Source of the DNA: Magnetococcales bacterium | Lineage (GTDB): Bacteria; Pseudomonadota; Magnetococcia; Magnetococcales; Magnetaquicoccaceae | Length of the DNA stretch: 63,187 bases | Direction of reading: 5' to 3' | NCBI GenBank assembly: GCA_015231375.1 | Contig: JADGBT010000010.1 | Location: forward strand, 1 to 63,187 | Shown: piece by piece, positions 50,305 through 60,918 of the stretch | How positions within the stretch are numbered: position 1 is the first letter of the stretch | How the letters are laid out: every line of letters begins with the position of its first letter | Notes under the pieces: model-generated | The model's input: only the letters and a program-made list of their open reading frames with translations | What the model was told of the DNA's origin: nothing | Databases searched by the model: none | Translations under genes and position numbers: made by a program

Positions 50305-50339
50305 AAAAAAGCCGACCAGTTGGCGGGGTCGGCTTTTTT
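50305..50339. terminator. Bidirectional Rho-independent terminator
   Basis: GCCGACC (50311-50317) pairs with GGTCGGC (50327-50333), flanked by AAAAAA (50305-50310) and TTTTTT (50334-50339). It serves the plus-strand gene on the left and the minus-strand small gene on the right. Confidence 0.92.
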
Positions 50340-50346
50340 GTTTGTC

Positions 50347-50535
50347 TCATCGGGACCATTTCACCTGCTGAAGCTGGCAAGCCAGATAATCTTTTTCCGC
50401 CTGGGTGAGAAACTGGTCGAACAATCCGCCCTGGGATTTGGTGGCGGAAGGGCTCATGGAAGCCTGGGAGACCGGTTGGGCGGGAGCCGGTTTCATGAGA
50501 GGCGGCAGATGCACGGCGAGGTTGATGTTGGACAT
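50347..50535 (-). CDS. Small uncharacterised protein (62 residues)
   Basis: Not recognised. The ATG at 50535 is preceded by AGAGAGAG. The product begins MSNINLAVHLPPLMKP, has a P/A/S/Q-rich middle, and ends with LFDQFLTQAEKDYLACQLQQVKW, a probable amphipathic helix. It stands alone between a bidirectional terminator and secA, which supports a real gene. The frame is open to 50616, but that start would add an unlikely 27 residues. Confidence 0.5.
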   Translation of the reverse strand: MSNINLAVHLPPLMKPAPAQPVSQASMSPSATKSQGGLFDQFLTQAEKDYLACQLQQVKWSR

Positions 50536-50666
50536 GGATCTCTCTCTTTGCATGCGATAGTGGATGAAAACGTGGGGCCGGGTGGCCCCAGGGTTCATAC
50601 GCATGTTTTGTGCCACATCTCATAAGTTTCGTTAAAAAATGACCGTCCGGGAGTCCGTCAGGCCCG

Positions 50667-53366
<2,700 letters not shown>

Positions 53367-53640
53367 GGGACGGGCATCCTTCAAGAGGCATGGCTGCAAA
53401 CACATGGAAAAATTCAATGATGTACCATACCCCGGCCATTAAGGCAACCCGGCGTCAATCCCGGCAAAGGAGAACGGTCGATTTCGCGAGTGGTCATTGC
53501 GGGTGGTTTGAAGGGTGTGCTAACCTCGCCGTCCAAGCGAGCCGGACTTTACAGTGGCCCGAGCTTTTGTTTCACCGCAACGCGCGCAGAACCGGTTTTC
53601 CTGTTTTTTTACTTCAATGTTGGAAAAGATCAACACAGAC

Positions 53641-54102
53641 ATGAACGCTTCCGGCAGTGCCACCATGGATCTCCCTTTTCACCAGAGGCTGGAAGGTCGC
53701 TTCGACGGGATGATCCGTCTGGCGGACGTGACCGCTCTCGGCAGCGCGGTGGCGCTTTGCGATGGCTGGTATGTGCTGGAGCCGCGTGTGCCGTTTCCCG
53801 AGCAGCCTGTGGATGGTCGGGAGGCCAGTGCCCGCTTGAACGGCATGGTGGAGGAGATCTTGCGCGAGGAGCGGGGGGTCTGGAGCACCATGGTCTATGT
53901 GCAAAGCGCCGAGGATCCCTGGATCATCAAGGTGTTCCACCCCAGGCGGGCCGGTTGCGGCTGCGGCGGGGGAGGCGGCATCCTGCCCTGGCGGGTTCTG
54001 ACCCGTTTCAAGCCCGATCCCGTTCCGGCCTGGGAGGAGGGGGGGTGCGCGCTCCCGACGGCTTCGGCTTCCGGAAAGTCCTGGTTGAAGAAATTCTTCT
54101 AA
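53641..54102 (+). CDS. Uncharacterised 153-residue protein with a CGCGGGGG motif
   Basis: Not recognised. Residues about 20-115 look like a small mixed alpha/beta domain (VALCDGWYVLEPRVPFPE, WSTMVYVQSAEDPWIIKVFHPRRAG). A Cys-Gly cluster, GCGCGGGGGILPW, follows, and the tail is basic (SGKSWLKKFF). The cluster might bind metal. The start is uncertain: 53641 is chosen, with an in-frame ATG at 53617. It diverges from secA and overlaps the convergent cyclase gene by 4 bases. Confidence 0.5.
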   Translation: MNASGSATMDLPFHQRLEGRFDGMIRLADVTALGSAVALCDGWYVLEPRVPFPEQPVDGREASARLNGMVEEILREERGVWSTMVYVQSAEDPWIIKVFHPRRAGCGCGGGGGILPWRVLTRFKPDPVPAWEEGGCALPTASASGKSWLKKFF

Positions 54103-55409
54103 TCCCGGGTTCCGATCTCGACCCGGTTGCGGCCTGCGCTTTTGGCCGCGTACAACGCCTTGTCCGCCCGTTCCGTCAGGGTGCGGATGGTGTCGTCGTC
54201 CTGGCGTTGCGCCACGCCGAAACTGCAGGTGATGTTCTGCACCACGGGAAAGCGGGTGGTTTCGAGGATGACGCGCAGCTTTTCCGCCAACTGGCGCATG
54301 TTTTCCACATCGTTTTGCGGCGAGACGATCATGAACTCCTCTCCGCCCCAGCGGGCCAGAATGTCTTCGGCGCGGATATTGGCCGCCATCAGGCTCGACA
54401 CCTGCCGGAGCACGTCGTCTCCGATTTGATGCCCGAACCGGTCGTTGACCTGTTTGAAATGGTCGATGTCGCACAGAACGATCGACAGCGGGAGTTCATA
54501 ACGTTGCGCCCGACGCAGTTCGGTGTTCAGCACCTCTTGCAGTCGCGCCCGATTGCAGGTTCCGGTCAACGCGTCGGTGAAGGCCTGGACTTCGAGTTGC
54601 TGTTTTTCCTTTTCCAGGTGGGTGACATCGGAAAACGAGAAGATGTAGCGGTTCAACTCCGGCAGGGCGTTGAAGGTGACGGCAAACGGGGTGGAGGTGG
54701 TCTGTTGGGGATCGGCGCCGCGCAAATGGACGATGCCGTGTTCCTGGGAGAGGGTCAACAGGGTGTGGATCCACTCTCCGGGCTGGCGATCCGGATCCAG
54801 GGGTTGGCCTTCGCGGGTCAGGAGGCGGGTGCCCAGATGGGTGCCGCTGGCCAGGAACTCCTCCAGGGTCTCGAAGCCGAGCAGCTTCAGAAAGGCCCGG
54901 TTGATGTATTCCAGGCGTTCGTTGTTGGTGACCAGCAACAGGTTGGGTTGAATGTCCAAGATGAAACGCACGTAACGGTTGGCCGACTCTTGTTCCCGTC
55001 GGCGCCACAGGGCGCGGGCGCAGTGGTTCAACGCCTTGAGCAGGGTTTGCGGGGTGGTGGGTTTGAGGACGTAGCGGTCGATCCCCAGATCGATGGAGCG
55101 CAGGAAATACTCTTCGTCGGAGTGGGCGGTGGTGACGATGATGGGAATTTCGGCGTCTTGATCCCGGACTCTTTTGGTCATGGCCAGGCCGTCGAGGGTG
55201 GGCATGAGGATGTCGGTGACGATGATGTCCGGTCGTCGCGCCTGGAACTTCTGCCATCCCTCCTCGCCGTCGAGGGCCGTGATCAGCGTGCCGACATGAC
55301 GGGTGATGACCCGATCCAGCAGCGTGTGGATATCCGGATCGTCTTCGACGAACAAGACGGTCAGGGATTGGAGGAAGTGGGTGTCCAGGCCGGGAAGGTC
55401 TGCGGTCAT
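54099..55409 (-). CDS. Response regulator diguanylate cyclase (REC-PAS-GGDEF)
   Basis: A 436-residue signalling protein. The receiver domain (about 15-135) has FVEDDPD and phosphoacceptor Asp in IIVTDILMPTLDG, then KP in VLKPTTPQ. A PAS-like domain covers about 160-270 (LLLVTNNERLEYINRAFLKLLGF). The GGDEF domain has DALTGTCNRARLQEV, CDIDHFKQVNDRFGHQIGDDVL, and RWGGEEFM as the active site GGEEF, so c-di-GMP synthesis is likely. The start is taken at ATG 55409; the frame is open to 55529 but that overlaps the upstream gene. Confidence 0.9.
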   Translation of the reverse strand: MTADLPGLDTHFLQSLTVLFVEDDPDIHTLLDRVITRHVGTLITALDGEEGWQKFQARRPDIIVTDILMPTLDGLAMTKRVRDQDAEIPIIVTTAHSDEEYFLRSIDLGIDRYVLKPTTPQTLLKALNHCARALWRRREQESANRYVRFILDIQPNLLLVTNNERLEYINRAFLKLLGFETLEEFLASGTHLGTRLLTREGQPLDPDRQPGEWIHTLLTLSQEHGIVHLRGADPQQTTSTPFAVTFNALPELNRYIFSFSDVTHLEKEKQQLEVQAFTDALTGTCNRARLQEVLNTELRRAQRYELPLSIVLCDIDHFKQVNDRFGHQIGDDVLRQVSSLMAANIRAEDILARWGGEEFMIVSPQNDVENMRQLAEKLRVILETTRFPVVQNITCSFGVAQRQDDDTIRTLTERADKALYAAKSAGRNRVEIGTRD

Positions 55410-55419
55410 GCGGGTCGGC

Positions 55420-56310
55420 TCACTGTCTGACAGGGGGGGAAAGAGGGGATGTCGGAACCGTGCGGTTTTTTTTCCAGGCATGTCCGAACAGAATCTCCAA
55501 GGTGACGGGGATCGCTCCGTGTTCGTCACCGTGCTGGGCGCGATAGTCTGCGGCCAGTTGCCGGAGATAGCCTGGGCCCATGAGGGTGGTGGGGCGTTGG
55601 CGATGGGGATTGGTGGCGCCCATGCGGCGCAACTCCGCGAGCAGGGCGTGGGCGTCGGCGAAACGCGGACACCACAGATCCCGATCCACCACCGGCAGCG
55701 CCAGACCCGCTCCGGCCAACTGTTCCCCCAGATCGTGGAGAGAAGGGAACTCCGGTACGCGGATCCAGGTGCGACCGTGGCGCTCCTGGTCGATTCGGGC
55801 CAGGATGGGGCGCAGCTCGCCGAAGGTGGCGTGTCCCATGGTGACCAGCAACAAGGGTGCGTCGGGCTTGAGCACGCGGCGCAGCTCCTTGAGGGTGGCC
55901 ATTGGATCGCTGGACCAGTGGAGCATCATGTTGGAGACCACCAGATCGAAATGATCCGAGGGCAAGGGCAGTCGCACCGGGTCGCCGATGAGGGCTGCGG
56001 GATGGTGTTTCCAGGGAAGGCGTATCCCGCTGACCAGGGGGTCGACGGGGGGTGCGATTCCCATGGAGACCACACGCGCCTTGGGATGACGCTGCTGCAA
56101 CTGTCGGGCGAGTGGACCGGGCGTGCGTCCCAGTTCCAGGATGCGGGTCGGCTCCAGACGGATCTCTTCGACCCGTTCCATCAGGTGCTGGTGGATGGTG
56201 GCCAGCAGATCATCCGGTTCGATGCGGGCGGCGCGGCTCAAGCCCCGTCGCACCCGTCGTGGGTCCAGACGGGCAAAAGGGCGGAGTTCCACAGGAATGG
56301 CCGGTTCCAT
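55420..56310 (-). CDS. BioC/NDUFAF5-like SAM methyltransferase
   Basis: A 296-residue methyltransferase. RILELGRTPGPLARQL is SAM motif I, FDLVVSNMMLHWSSDPMATLKELRRVLKPDAPLLLVTMGHATFGELR is the BioC/NDUFAF5-type core, and the C-terminal TTLMGPGYLRQLAADYRA fits. Such proteins make malonyl-ACP methyl ester for biotin synthesis or modify proteins. In proteobacteria this gene is often beside comF, grxC and a nitrilase-like gene; here they lie just to the right on the opposite strand. No other biotin gene is in the window. Confidence 0.75.
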   Translation of the reverse strand: MEPAIPVELRPFARLDPRRVRRGLSRAARIEPDDLLATIHQHLMERVEEIRLEPTRILELGRTPGPLARQLQQRHPKARVVSMGIAPPVDPLVSGIRLPWKHHPAALIGDPVRLPLPSDHFDLVVSNMMLHWSSDPMATLKELRRVLKPDAPLLLVTMGHATFGELRPILARIDQERHGRTWIRVPEFPSLHDLGEQLAGAGLALPVVDRDLWCPRFADAHALLAELRRMGATNPHRQRPTTLMGPGYLRQLAADYRAQHGDEHGAIPVTLEILFGHAWKKNRTVPTSPLSPPVRQ

Positions 56311-56507
56311 GATTGGTTTCTGTGCGCTCTTTATGGAGAATGGGCGTGGGGTACGATCATACCCTGTTTTGCGTCATCTGGAAACCTTCCCGTGCCGGGT
56401 TGTAGTGCGAATTTTGACTGTACAAATCCTGGTTCACGAGAGTAGCATGCCGATTCGTGAACCAGTGAATTTCAAAGAGGGGGAAATCGATCAAGGGAGC
56501 TTGCGCG

Positions 56508-56939
56508 ATGATGGATTCTCAACAGAACATGCCGGAGACGTTCCGACTGGATTATCCGCTGATCGACGTGCAACACGAGGTGCTGTTCGCCCTGTATCAC
56601 GAAGTGCGCTTGGCGTTGGGTGGGGAAGAGGAAGGATTTGATCTCGGGGATATTTTTTCGGGTTTGAATCTCTATGTGGAGACCCATCTGGCCTTCGAGG
56701 AGAACGCCATGCTGGCCACCGGTTATCCCCAGCTCGATACCCATCGCGTCGGACATCAGGCGTTGCGGGATGGGGTGGGGGGGTTGTACGCCCGCTTCTT
56801 GAGGGCTTCCGAACCCCAGGAGTCCCGGCAGGTCGCAGGACAGATCGCGGATTTTTTGTATGTTTGGCTGGAAGAGCATATCGCCAGGGTGGACAGGGAT
56901 TTGTGTCGCCATTTGAAGGAACACGCTTTTGGTGAGTGA
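56508..56939 (+). CDS. Bacteriohemerythrin
   Basis: A 143-residue single-domain hemerythrin, binding O2 through a di-iron site. Ligand motifs in order: IDVQHEVLF, ETHLAFEENAM, HRVGHQAL, and EEHIARVDRDL. All seven expected ligands appear present. The N-terminal DYPLIDVQH is typical. AGGGAG precedes ATG 56508. Common in motile aquatic bacteria that use or avoid oxygen. It is monocistronic, divergent from the methyltransferase gene. Confidence 0.93.
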   Translation: MMDSQQNMPETFRLDYPLIDVQHEVLFALYHEVRLALGGEEEGFDLGDIFSGLNLYVETHLAFEENAMLATGYPQLDTHRVGHQALRDGVGGLYARFLRASEPQESRQVAGQIADFLYVWLEEHIARVDRDLCRHLKEHAFGE

Positions 56940-56998
56940 TCGGGTTGAAGGTCTTGTTCCAAACCAGGCAATCATAACGGTGATGCGAGGCTATAAAG

Positions 56999-57295
56999 AT
57001 GGCATTGAATATTTCCACGGACGGGGAGCGAGTGGTGGTGCGTCTTCCCAAGTTGTTTGGATTCGCGGTGCGCAGTGAATTCAAACAGGCGACCAGCGGC
57101 CATCCGGTCGGTACCAAGTACAAACTGGATTTCCAGGATGTCGAAAGAATGGACAGTTCGGCTCTGGGCATGCTGTTGCTGTTGCGGGAGACCTCGGGGG
57201 GACTGTCGTCGGATATCCTGATCGTCAACCCCCGTACCGAAATCCGCAAACTGCTGCAACTGGCCAATTTTCACACCCTGTTCAAAATGGCGTGA
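56999..57295 (+). CDS. STAS-domain protein (anti-sigma factor antagonist-like)
   Basis: A 98-residue STAS domain. KYKLDFQDVERMDSSALGMLLLLRE holds the signature with Asp-Ser-Ser (the phosphorylatable serine of SpoIIAA-type proteins), and RTEIRKLLQLANFHTLFKM is the C-terminal helix. Its kinase/anti-sigma partner is not nearby. It overlaps comF by 4 bases (GTGA). Confidence 0.87.
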   Translation: MALNISTDGERVVVRLPKLFGFAVRSEFKQATSGHPVGTKYKLDFQDVERMDSSALGMLLLLRETSGGLSSDILIVNPRTEIRKLLQLANFHTLFKMA

Positions 57296-58104
57296 CCGGC
57301 CAGGATTTCCCCGCCCTCCTGGAGACTTTCCGGGTTCCGGGTGTGGTGGTTCATTGGCGTCGGAAACTGCTGGATGGTCTGTTTCCTCCCGGATGTCCGT
57401 TGTGCCACGTTTCGGTCTCAGGGGTACACACCCTGTGTCTGGATTGTCTGGATGGGTTGCCTCCCGCACCTGAAAATCACTGTTTGCGTTGTGGTCGTTC
57501 CACCGGACGTCCCGAGGCGGGATGCGCGGGATGCCTGAACGATGCCGAAGCGTCGGATGCGGTTTATTTCGCTTTTCAATACGAAGGGTTGGCCGCGCGC
57601 CTGATTCTGGGTTTCAAGTTTGCGGATCGCTCCGAATGGGGGGTGTTGCTGGGTCGGCTGTGTTGGGAGCGACTGGGGCGGGCGTTGGAGTGGGAACGAC
57701 CGGAGTGGGTGATTCCCATGCCTTTGCACCCCTGGCGACTGCTCGGACGGCGCTACAATCAATCCGCCTTGCTGGCCGGGGAGTTGGCGTGCAGACTGGG
57801 GTCTCCGCTGGTGACGGATGTGCTGTATCGGCGGCGGCGCACGCGGCCTCAAACGCTTCTGGATGCCAAAAGCCGTCGCGACAATGTGCGCGGCGTCTTC
57901 CGGGTGCAGGGGTCGGGGGTGCGGGGTCGGGTGGTGATGCTGGTGGATGACGTGATGACCACCGGAGCCACCCTGGCGGCAGCGGTCGCGGTTTTGAAAA
58001 AGGCTGGCGCCGCCCGGGTGATCGGGGTGTGTCTGGCCCGGGTGGAATATGAGGTCGGTGTGAATCCTCTGGTGGAATATGAGGTCGGTGTGAATCCTCT
58101 GTAG
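57292..58104 (+). CDS. comF: ComF-family phosphoribosyltransferase-like protein
   Basis: A 270-residue ComF protein. The N-terminal zinc ribbon uses CPLCHVS, LCLDC, CLRCGRS and CAGC. The C-terminal phosphoribosyltransferase-like domain has MLVDDVMTTGATLAAAV, the PRPP-binding loop. Related ComF proteins act in DNA uptake. The start is GTG 57292, overlapping the STAS stop by 4 bases. The last 20 residues are an exact double of VEYEVGVNPL caused by a 30-bp tandem duplication. Confidence 0.9.
   Translation: MTGQDFPALLETFRVPGVVVHWRRKLLDGLFPPGCPLCHVSVSGVHTLCLDCLDGLPPAPENHCLRCGRSTGRPEAGCAGCLNDAEASDAVYFAFQYEGLAARLILGFKFADRSEWGVLLGRLCWERLGRALEWERPEWVIPMPLHPWRLLGRRYNQSALLAGELACRLGSPLVTDVLYRRRRTRPQTLLDAKSRRDNVRGVFRVQGSGVRGRVVMLVDDVMTTGATLAAAVAVLKKAGAARVIGVCLARVEYEVGVNPLVEYEVGVNPL
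58041..58100 (+). repeat. Perfect 30-bp tandem duplication at the 3' end of comF
   Basis: Units 58041-58070 and 58071-58100 are identical, each encoding ten residues (VEYEVGVNPL with the preceding reading frame kept). The stop TAG follows directly. Confidence 0.95.
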
Positions 58105-58153
58105 AGAGGCTCTGTGATTTCTGTCTCCTCTGTCAAGTCAAAAGGAGTTTCGC

Positions 58154-58411
58154 ATGCCCGAGATTGTGATGTACAGCACGACGGTCTGTCCTTTTTGCGT
58201 GCGCGCCAAGATGTTGTTGAAGAAGAAGAATGTCTCTTTCGAGGAGATCAATCTCGACAAGACCCCGGAGCGTCGCGATGAAATGGTGAAGCTGGCCGGC
58301 GGACGGCGCACCGTGCCGCAGATTTTCATCAATGGCGAACACATCGGGGGATGCGACGATCTGCACGCCCTGGATGCGGCGGGTGAGCTGGATCCTTTGC
58401 TGGCGTCGTGA
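58154..58411 (+). CDS. grxC: Glutaredoxin 3 (GrxC)
   Basis: An 85-residue dithiol glutaredoxin with active site CPFC at residues 12-15 and the GSH-binding TVPQIFING and GGCDDLHALD. It reduces disulfides with glutathione. AAGGAG precedes ATG 58154. Its stop overlaps the next gene by 4 bases. Confidence 0.96.
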   Translation: MPEIVMYSTTVCPFCVRAKMLLKKKNVSFEEINLDKTPERRDEMVKLAGGRRTVPQIFINGEHIGGCDDLHALDAAGELDPLLAS

Positions 58412-59220
58412 TGTCGGCTCTGGCTGCGGTGATTCAGATGAACTCCGGTTCCGACCGGAGCGTCAATCTGTCGATGGCCGAGCGGTTGATGGAAGCCGCC
58501 GTGGCCCGGGGTGCCCGTCTGCTGGTGCTGCCGGAGAATTTTTCTTATTTTGGCGGCAACGAGGAGGAGAAACGGGCGGCCCGCGAGGATCCGGAAAACG
58601 GTCCGAGTCTCGCCTTTCTGAAAGGCTTTGCCGCGCGTCATCGGGTCTGGATCGTCGGAGGTTCCATTCCTTTGGCGGATCTGGCATCCGGCAAGGCGCT
58701 CAACACCTGTTTTGTGGTGGATGAGACCGGAAGCGTCTGCGCCCGCTACGACAAGATGCATCTGTTCGATGTGGATGTGGGGGATGGCAGCCGTTACCGG
58801 GAGTCGGATCAGGTGCGACCCGGCACCCGCCCGGTGGTGGTTCAGACGCCGTTTGGTCGCGTCGGATTGGCGATCTGTTATGATTTGCGCTTTCCGGAAC
58901 TGTTTCGCGCCCTGGTGGCGCAACACGCGGAGATCTTCACCCTGCCGGCGGCGTTTACCGTGGTGACGGGGCGGGATCACTGGGAGACGTTGATCAAGGC
59001 GCGGGCGATCGAGAATTTCGCTTATGTGCTGGCCGCCGGACAATGGGGACAGCACGCGGCGGGCAGACAGACCTATGGCCGTTCCCTGGTGGTGGAACCC
59101 TGGGGCATGGTGGTGGCCCAGTGCGCCGATGGCGTGGGTTTCGCCCTGGCCCCGCTGGAGCGGGAACGGGTGGCCCAGTGCCGTCAGCGCATCCCCTGTT
59201 TGACCCATCGCAAGTTATAG
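58408..59220 (+). CDS. Carbon-nitrogen hydrolase (Nit1-like, probable deaminated-glutathione amidase)
   Basis: A 270-residue nitrilase-superfamily amidase. The catalytic triad is Glu (LPENFSYF), Lys (RYDKMHLFDVD) and Cys (GLAICYDLRFPELFR). These sequences match Nit1-type enzymes that hydrolyse deaminated glutathione, consistent with the coupled glutaredoxin gene. ATG 58408 overlaps the grxC stop. Confidence 0.93.
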   Translation: MMSALAAVIQMNSGSDRSVNLSMAERLMEAAVARGARLLVLPENFSYFGGNEEEKRAAREDPENGPSLAFLKGFAARHRVWIVGGSIPLADLASGKALNTCFVVDETGSVCARYDKMHLFDVDVGDGSRYRESDQVRPGTRPVVVQTPFGRVGLAICYDLRFPELFRALVAQHAEIFTLPAAFTVVTGRDHWETLIKARAIENFAYVLAAGQWGQHAAGRQTYGRSLVVEPWGMVVAQCADGVGFALAPLERERVAQCRQRIPCLTHRKL

Positions 59221-59419
59221 AAAACTGGAGCGGACACGGGTGGAAGAGGCCCGTGTACACCTCCTGGAAAAAATATGGCCATAAAAAAAATCTTCTTGTT
59301 TCCCGTCCGACTCCTCCGTATCGTATCACCCAGAGGGGATAAGCCGAGGGGACGGAAGCCGTTTAACTCCCTTATCCTAAATTTTGAGGTCCAGATTGGT
59401 TATCGGGAGTAAGAAGACA

Positions 59420-59632
59420 ATGTCTCAAACGGTTCGCGGCACGGTCAAGTGGTTCAACAATTCAAAAGGTTTCGGGTTTTTGGCCCCGGAAGATGGCAGC
59501 GAGGATGTGTTCGTCCATTTTTCCGCCATCAAGGCCGATGGATTCAAGTCCCTGGAAGAGGGACAGAAGGTGAAGTTTGAAGTGGTCCGTGGCCAGAAAG
59601 GTCTGCAGGCTGCGAATGTCGAGGCGGCCTGA
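59420..59632 (+). CDS. Cold-shock-domain protein (CspA family)
   Basis: A 70-residue single cold-shock domain that binds single-stranded RNA/DNA. RNP1 is KGFGFL and RNP2 is VFVHF, with [14 protein letters not shown] at the N-terminus. ATG 59420 gives the standard length; the frame is open 12 codons further. The 200-base leader region could carry post-transcriptional control, as in other csp genes. A strong terminator follows. Confidence 0.96.
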   Translation: MSQTVRGTVKWFNNSKGFGFLAPEDGSEDVFVHFSAIKADGFKSLEEGQKVKFEVVRGQKGLQAANVEAA

Positions 59633-59668
59633 GTTGTAACCGCATCGTTTCAGGTTTGGATGTTTCCG

Positions 59669-59713
59669 CAGAACCGCCCGGAGTCTCGGATTCCGGGCGG
59701 TTCTGTTTTTTTA
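59669..59713 (+). terminator. Rho-independent terminator of the csp gene
   Basis: A 14-bp stem CAGAACCGCCCGGA (59669-59682) with 59692-59705, a 9-nt loop, and T's at 59706-59713. Confidence 0.95.
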
Positions 59714-59771
59714 TGGATCGCGCGTCGTGATCCGTTTCAAGATCCCCGCATCCTTTCGGTATCGAGTGTCC

Positions 59772-60914
59772 ATGGATCAGGAGTTTTCCGAAAAGGATTT
59801 TTTTCTCAAGGCGTTCCGTGGGTTGACCTTGACCCTGGCCCTGTCTGGAGAAAGCGATCTGAATCCCGTCACCCTGAATGCCCTGGCGGGAGTGGTGCGG
59901 GATCTGCTGGACCATCAGGTCAAGGTGTTGATTCTGGCCCAACGGGTCGAACCGGTCCGGGAGTTTCTCGACGCCTTGACGCGGCGCCTGTCCGGGGCAG
60001 GGGAACGCCTCACCCTGGAGCCGCAAGAGACCGAAACCATTCCCCCCGCCTTGTGGCGTCGCTCCGCCCCCCTCATCACCCTGGAAATCCCGGAGGAACC
60101 GGTGGCCGGCTATTTCGAGCGGGTGGCCCGTCTGGGTGCCTGTTTGCGTCTGCCCCGGGTGCTGGTGATCCATCGGGACGGGGGCGAGGGCTGGCTGGAT
60201 GGCCAAGGGGAGCGGTTAAGCTTCGTCAATCCCGCCCGTCTCAAACGTTTTTTCACCGAAGAACCCTCTCCATGCGGTCCGCCCGCGCGCGTTCAACTGC
60301 AACGCACCATTCTGGATCTGCTCTCCGGAGGGGTGGGGGCGGTGAGTTTGTGCCGTCTGCTGGATCTGGAAAATGAACTGTTCTCCTATGAGGGACAGGG
60401 GGTGTTCTTTTCGCGCCGTCACTACTGCCAGGTGCGGCCTTTGAATCTCGATGACTATCCCCAGGCGGCGGCGGTGATCCGTCGCGGGGAACAGGAGGGT
60501 TTTCTGCTGCCTCGTGGGGATGCGGACCTGACCGCGATTCTGGTGCAAGGGTATGGAGCCTTCATTTCCGAGCAGCATCTGTCCGGGGTGTGTGGTCTGG
60601 TGACCGTACCGTATCGCCGGGTCAACGCCGGAGAGATCACCGCGCTTTACGCCCTGACCCGCTTCCAGGGGGAGGGGGTGGGTGGCAGACTGGTCGCCCG
60701 TCTGATCCAGGAGGCCAGACGCCAGCGGCTCGCAACCCTGTTCGCCTGCGTGGGCGATCCCCGCGCCGTGGTTTTTTTTCAGCATCATGGGTTCCGGAGG
60801 GTTGCGCCGGAGGCCCTGCCCGAGGAAAAATGGCACGGTTACGATCCGGCCCGCAAGGCCCGGATCATCTGTCTTTCCCGCAGTCCGGGAGGATTCCTGA
60901 ACAAGGGAGGGTGA
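59772..60914 (+). CDS. ArgA-like N-acetyltransferase with degenerate kinase-like N-terminus
   Basis: A 380-residue protein. The C-terminal GNAT domain (about 245-380) has FQGEGVGGRLVARLIQEA as the acetyl-CoA loop and ALPEEKWHGYDPARKARIICL, the block typical of N-acetylglutamate synthases. Residues 1-230 sit where ArgA carries the amino-acid-kinase fold, but only weak similarity is visible (LTLALSGESDLNPVTLNALAGVVRDLL). It may make N-acetylglutamate or another N-acetyl compound. ATG 59772 is preferred; GTG 59727 would start only 14 bases after the terminator. Confidence 0.72.
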   Translation: MDQEFSEKDFFLKAFRGLTLTLALSGESDLNPVTLNALAGVVRDLLDHQVKVLILAQRVEPVREFLDALTRRLSGAGERLTLEPQETETIPPALWRRSAPLITLEIPEEPVAGYFERVARLGACLRLPRVLVIHRDGGEGWLDGQGERLSFVNPARLKRFFTEEPSPCGPPARVQLQRTILDLLSGGVGAVSLCRLLDLENELFSYEGQGVFFSRRHYCQVRPLNLDDYPQAAAVIRRGEQEGFLLPRGDADLTAILVQGYGAFISEQHLSGVCGLVTVPYRRVNAGEITALYALTRFQGEGVGGRLVARLIQEARRQRLATLFACVGDPRAVVFFQHHGFRRVAPEALPEEKWHGYDPARKARIICLSRSPGGFLNKGG

Positions 60915-60918
60915 AAAC

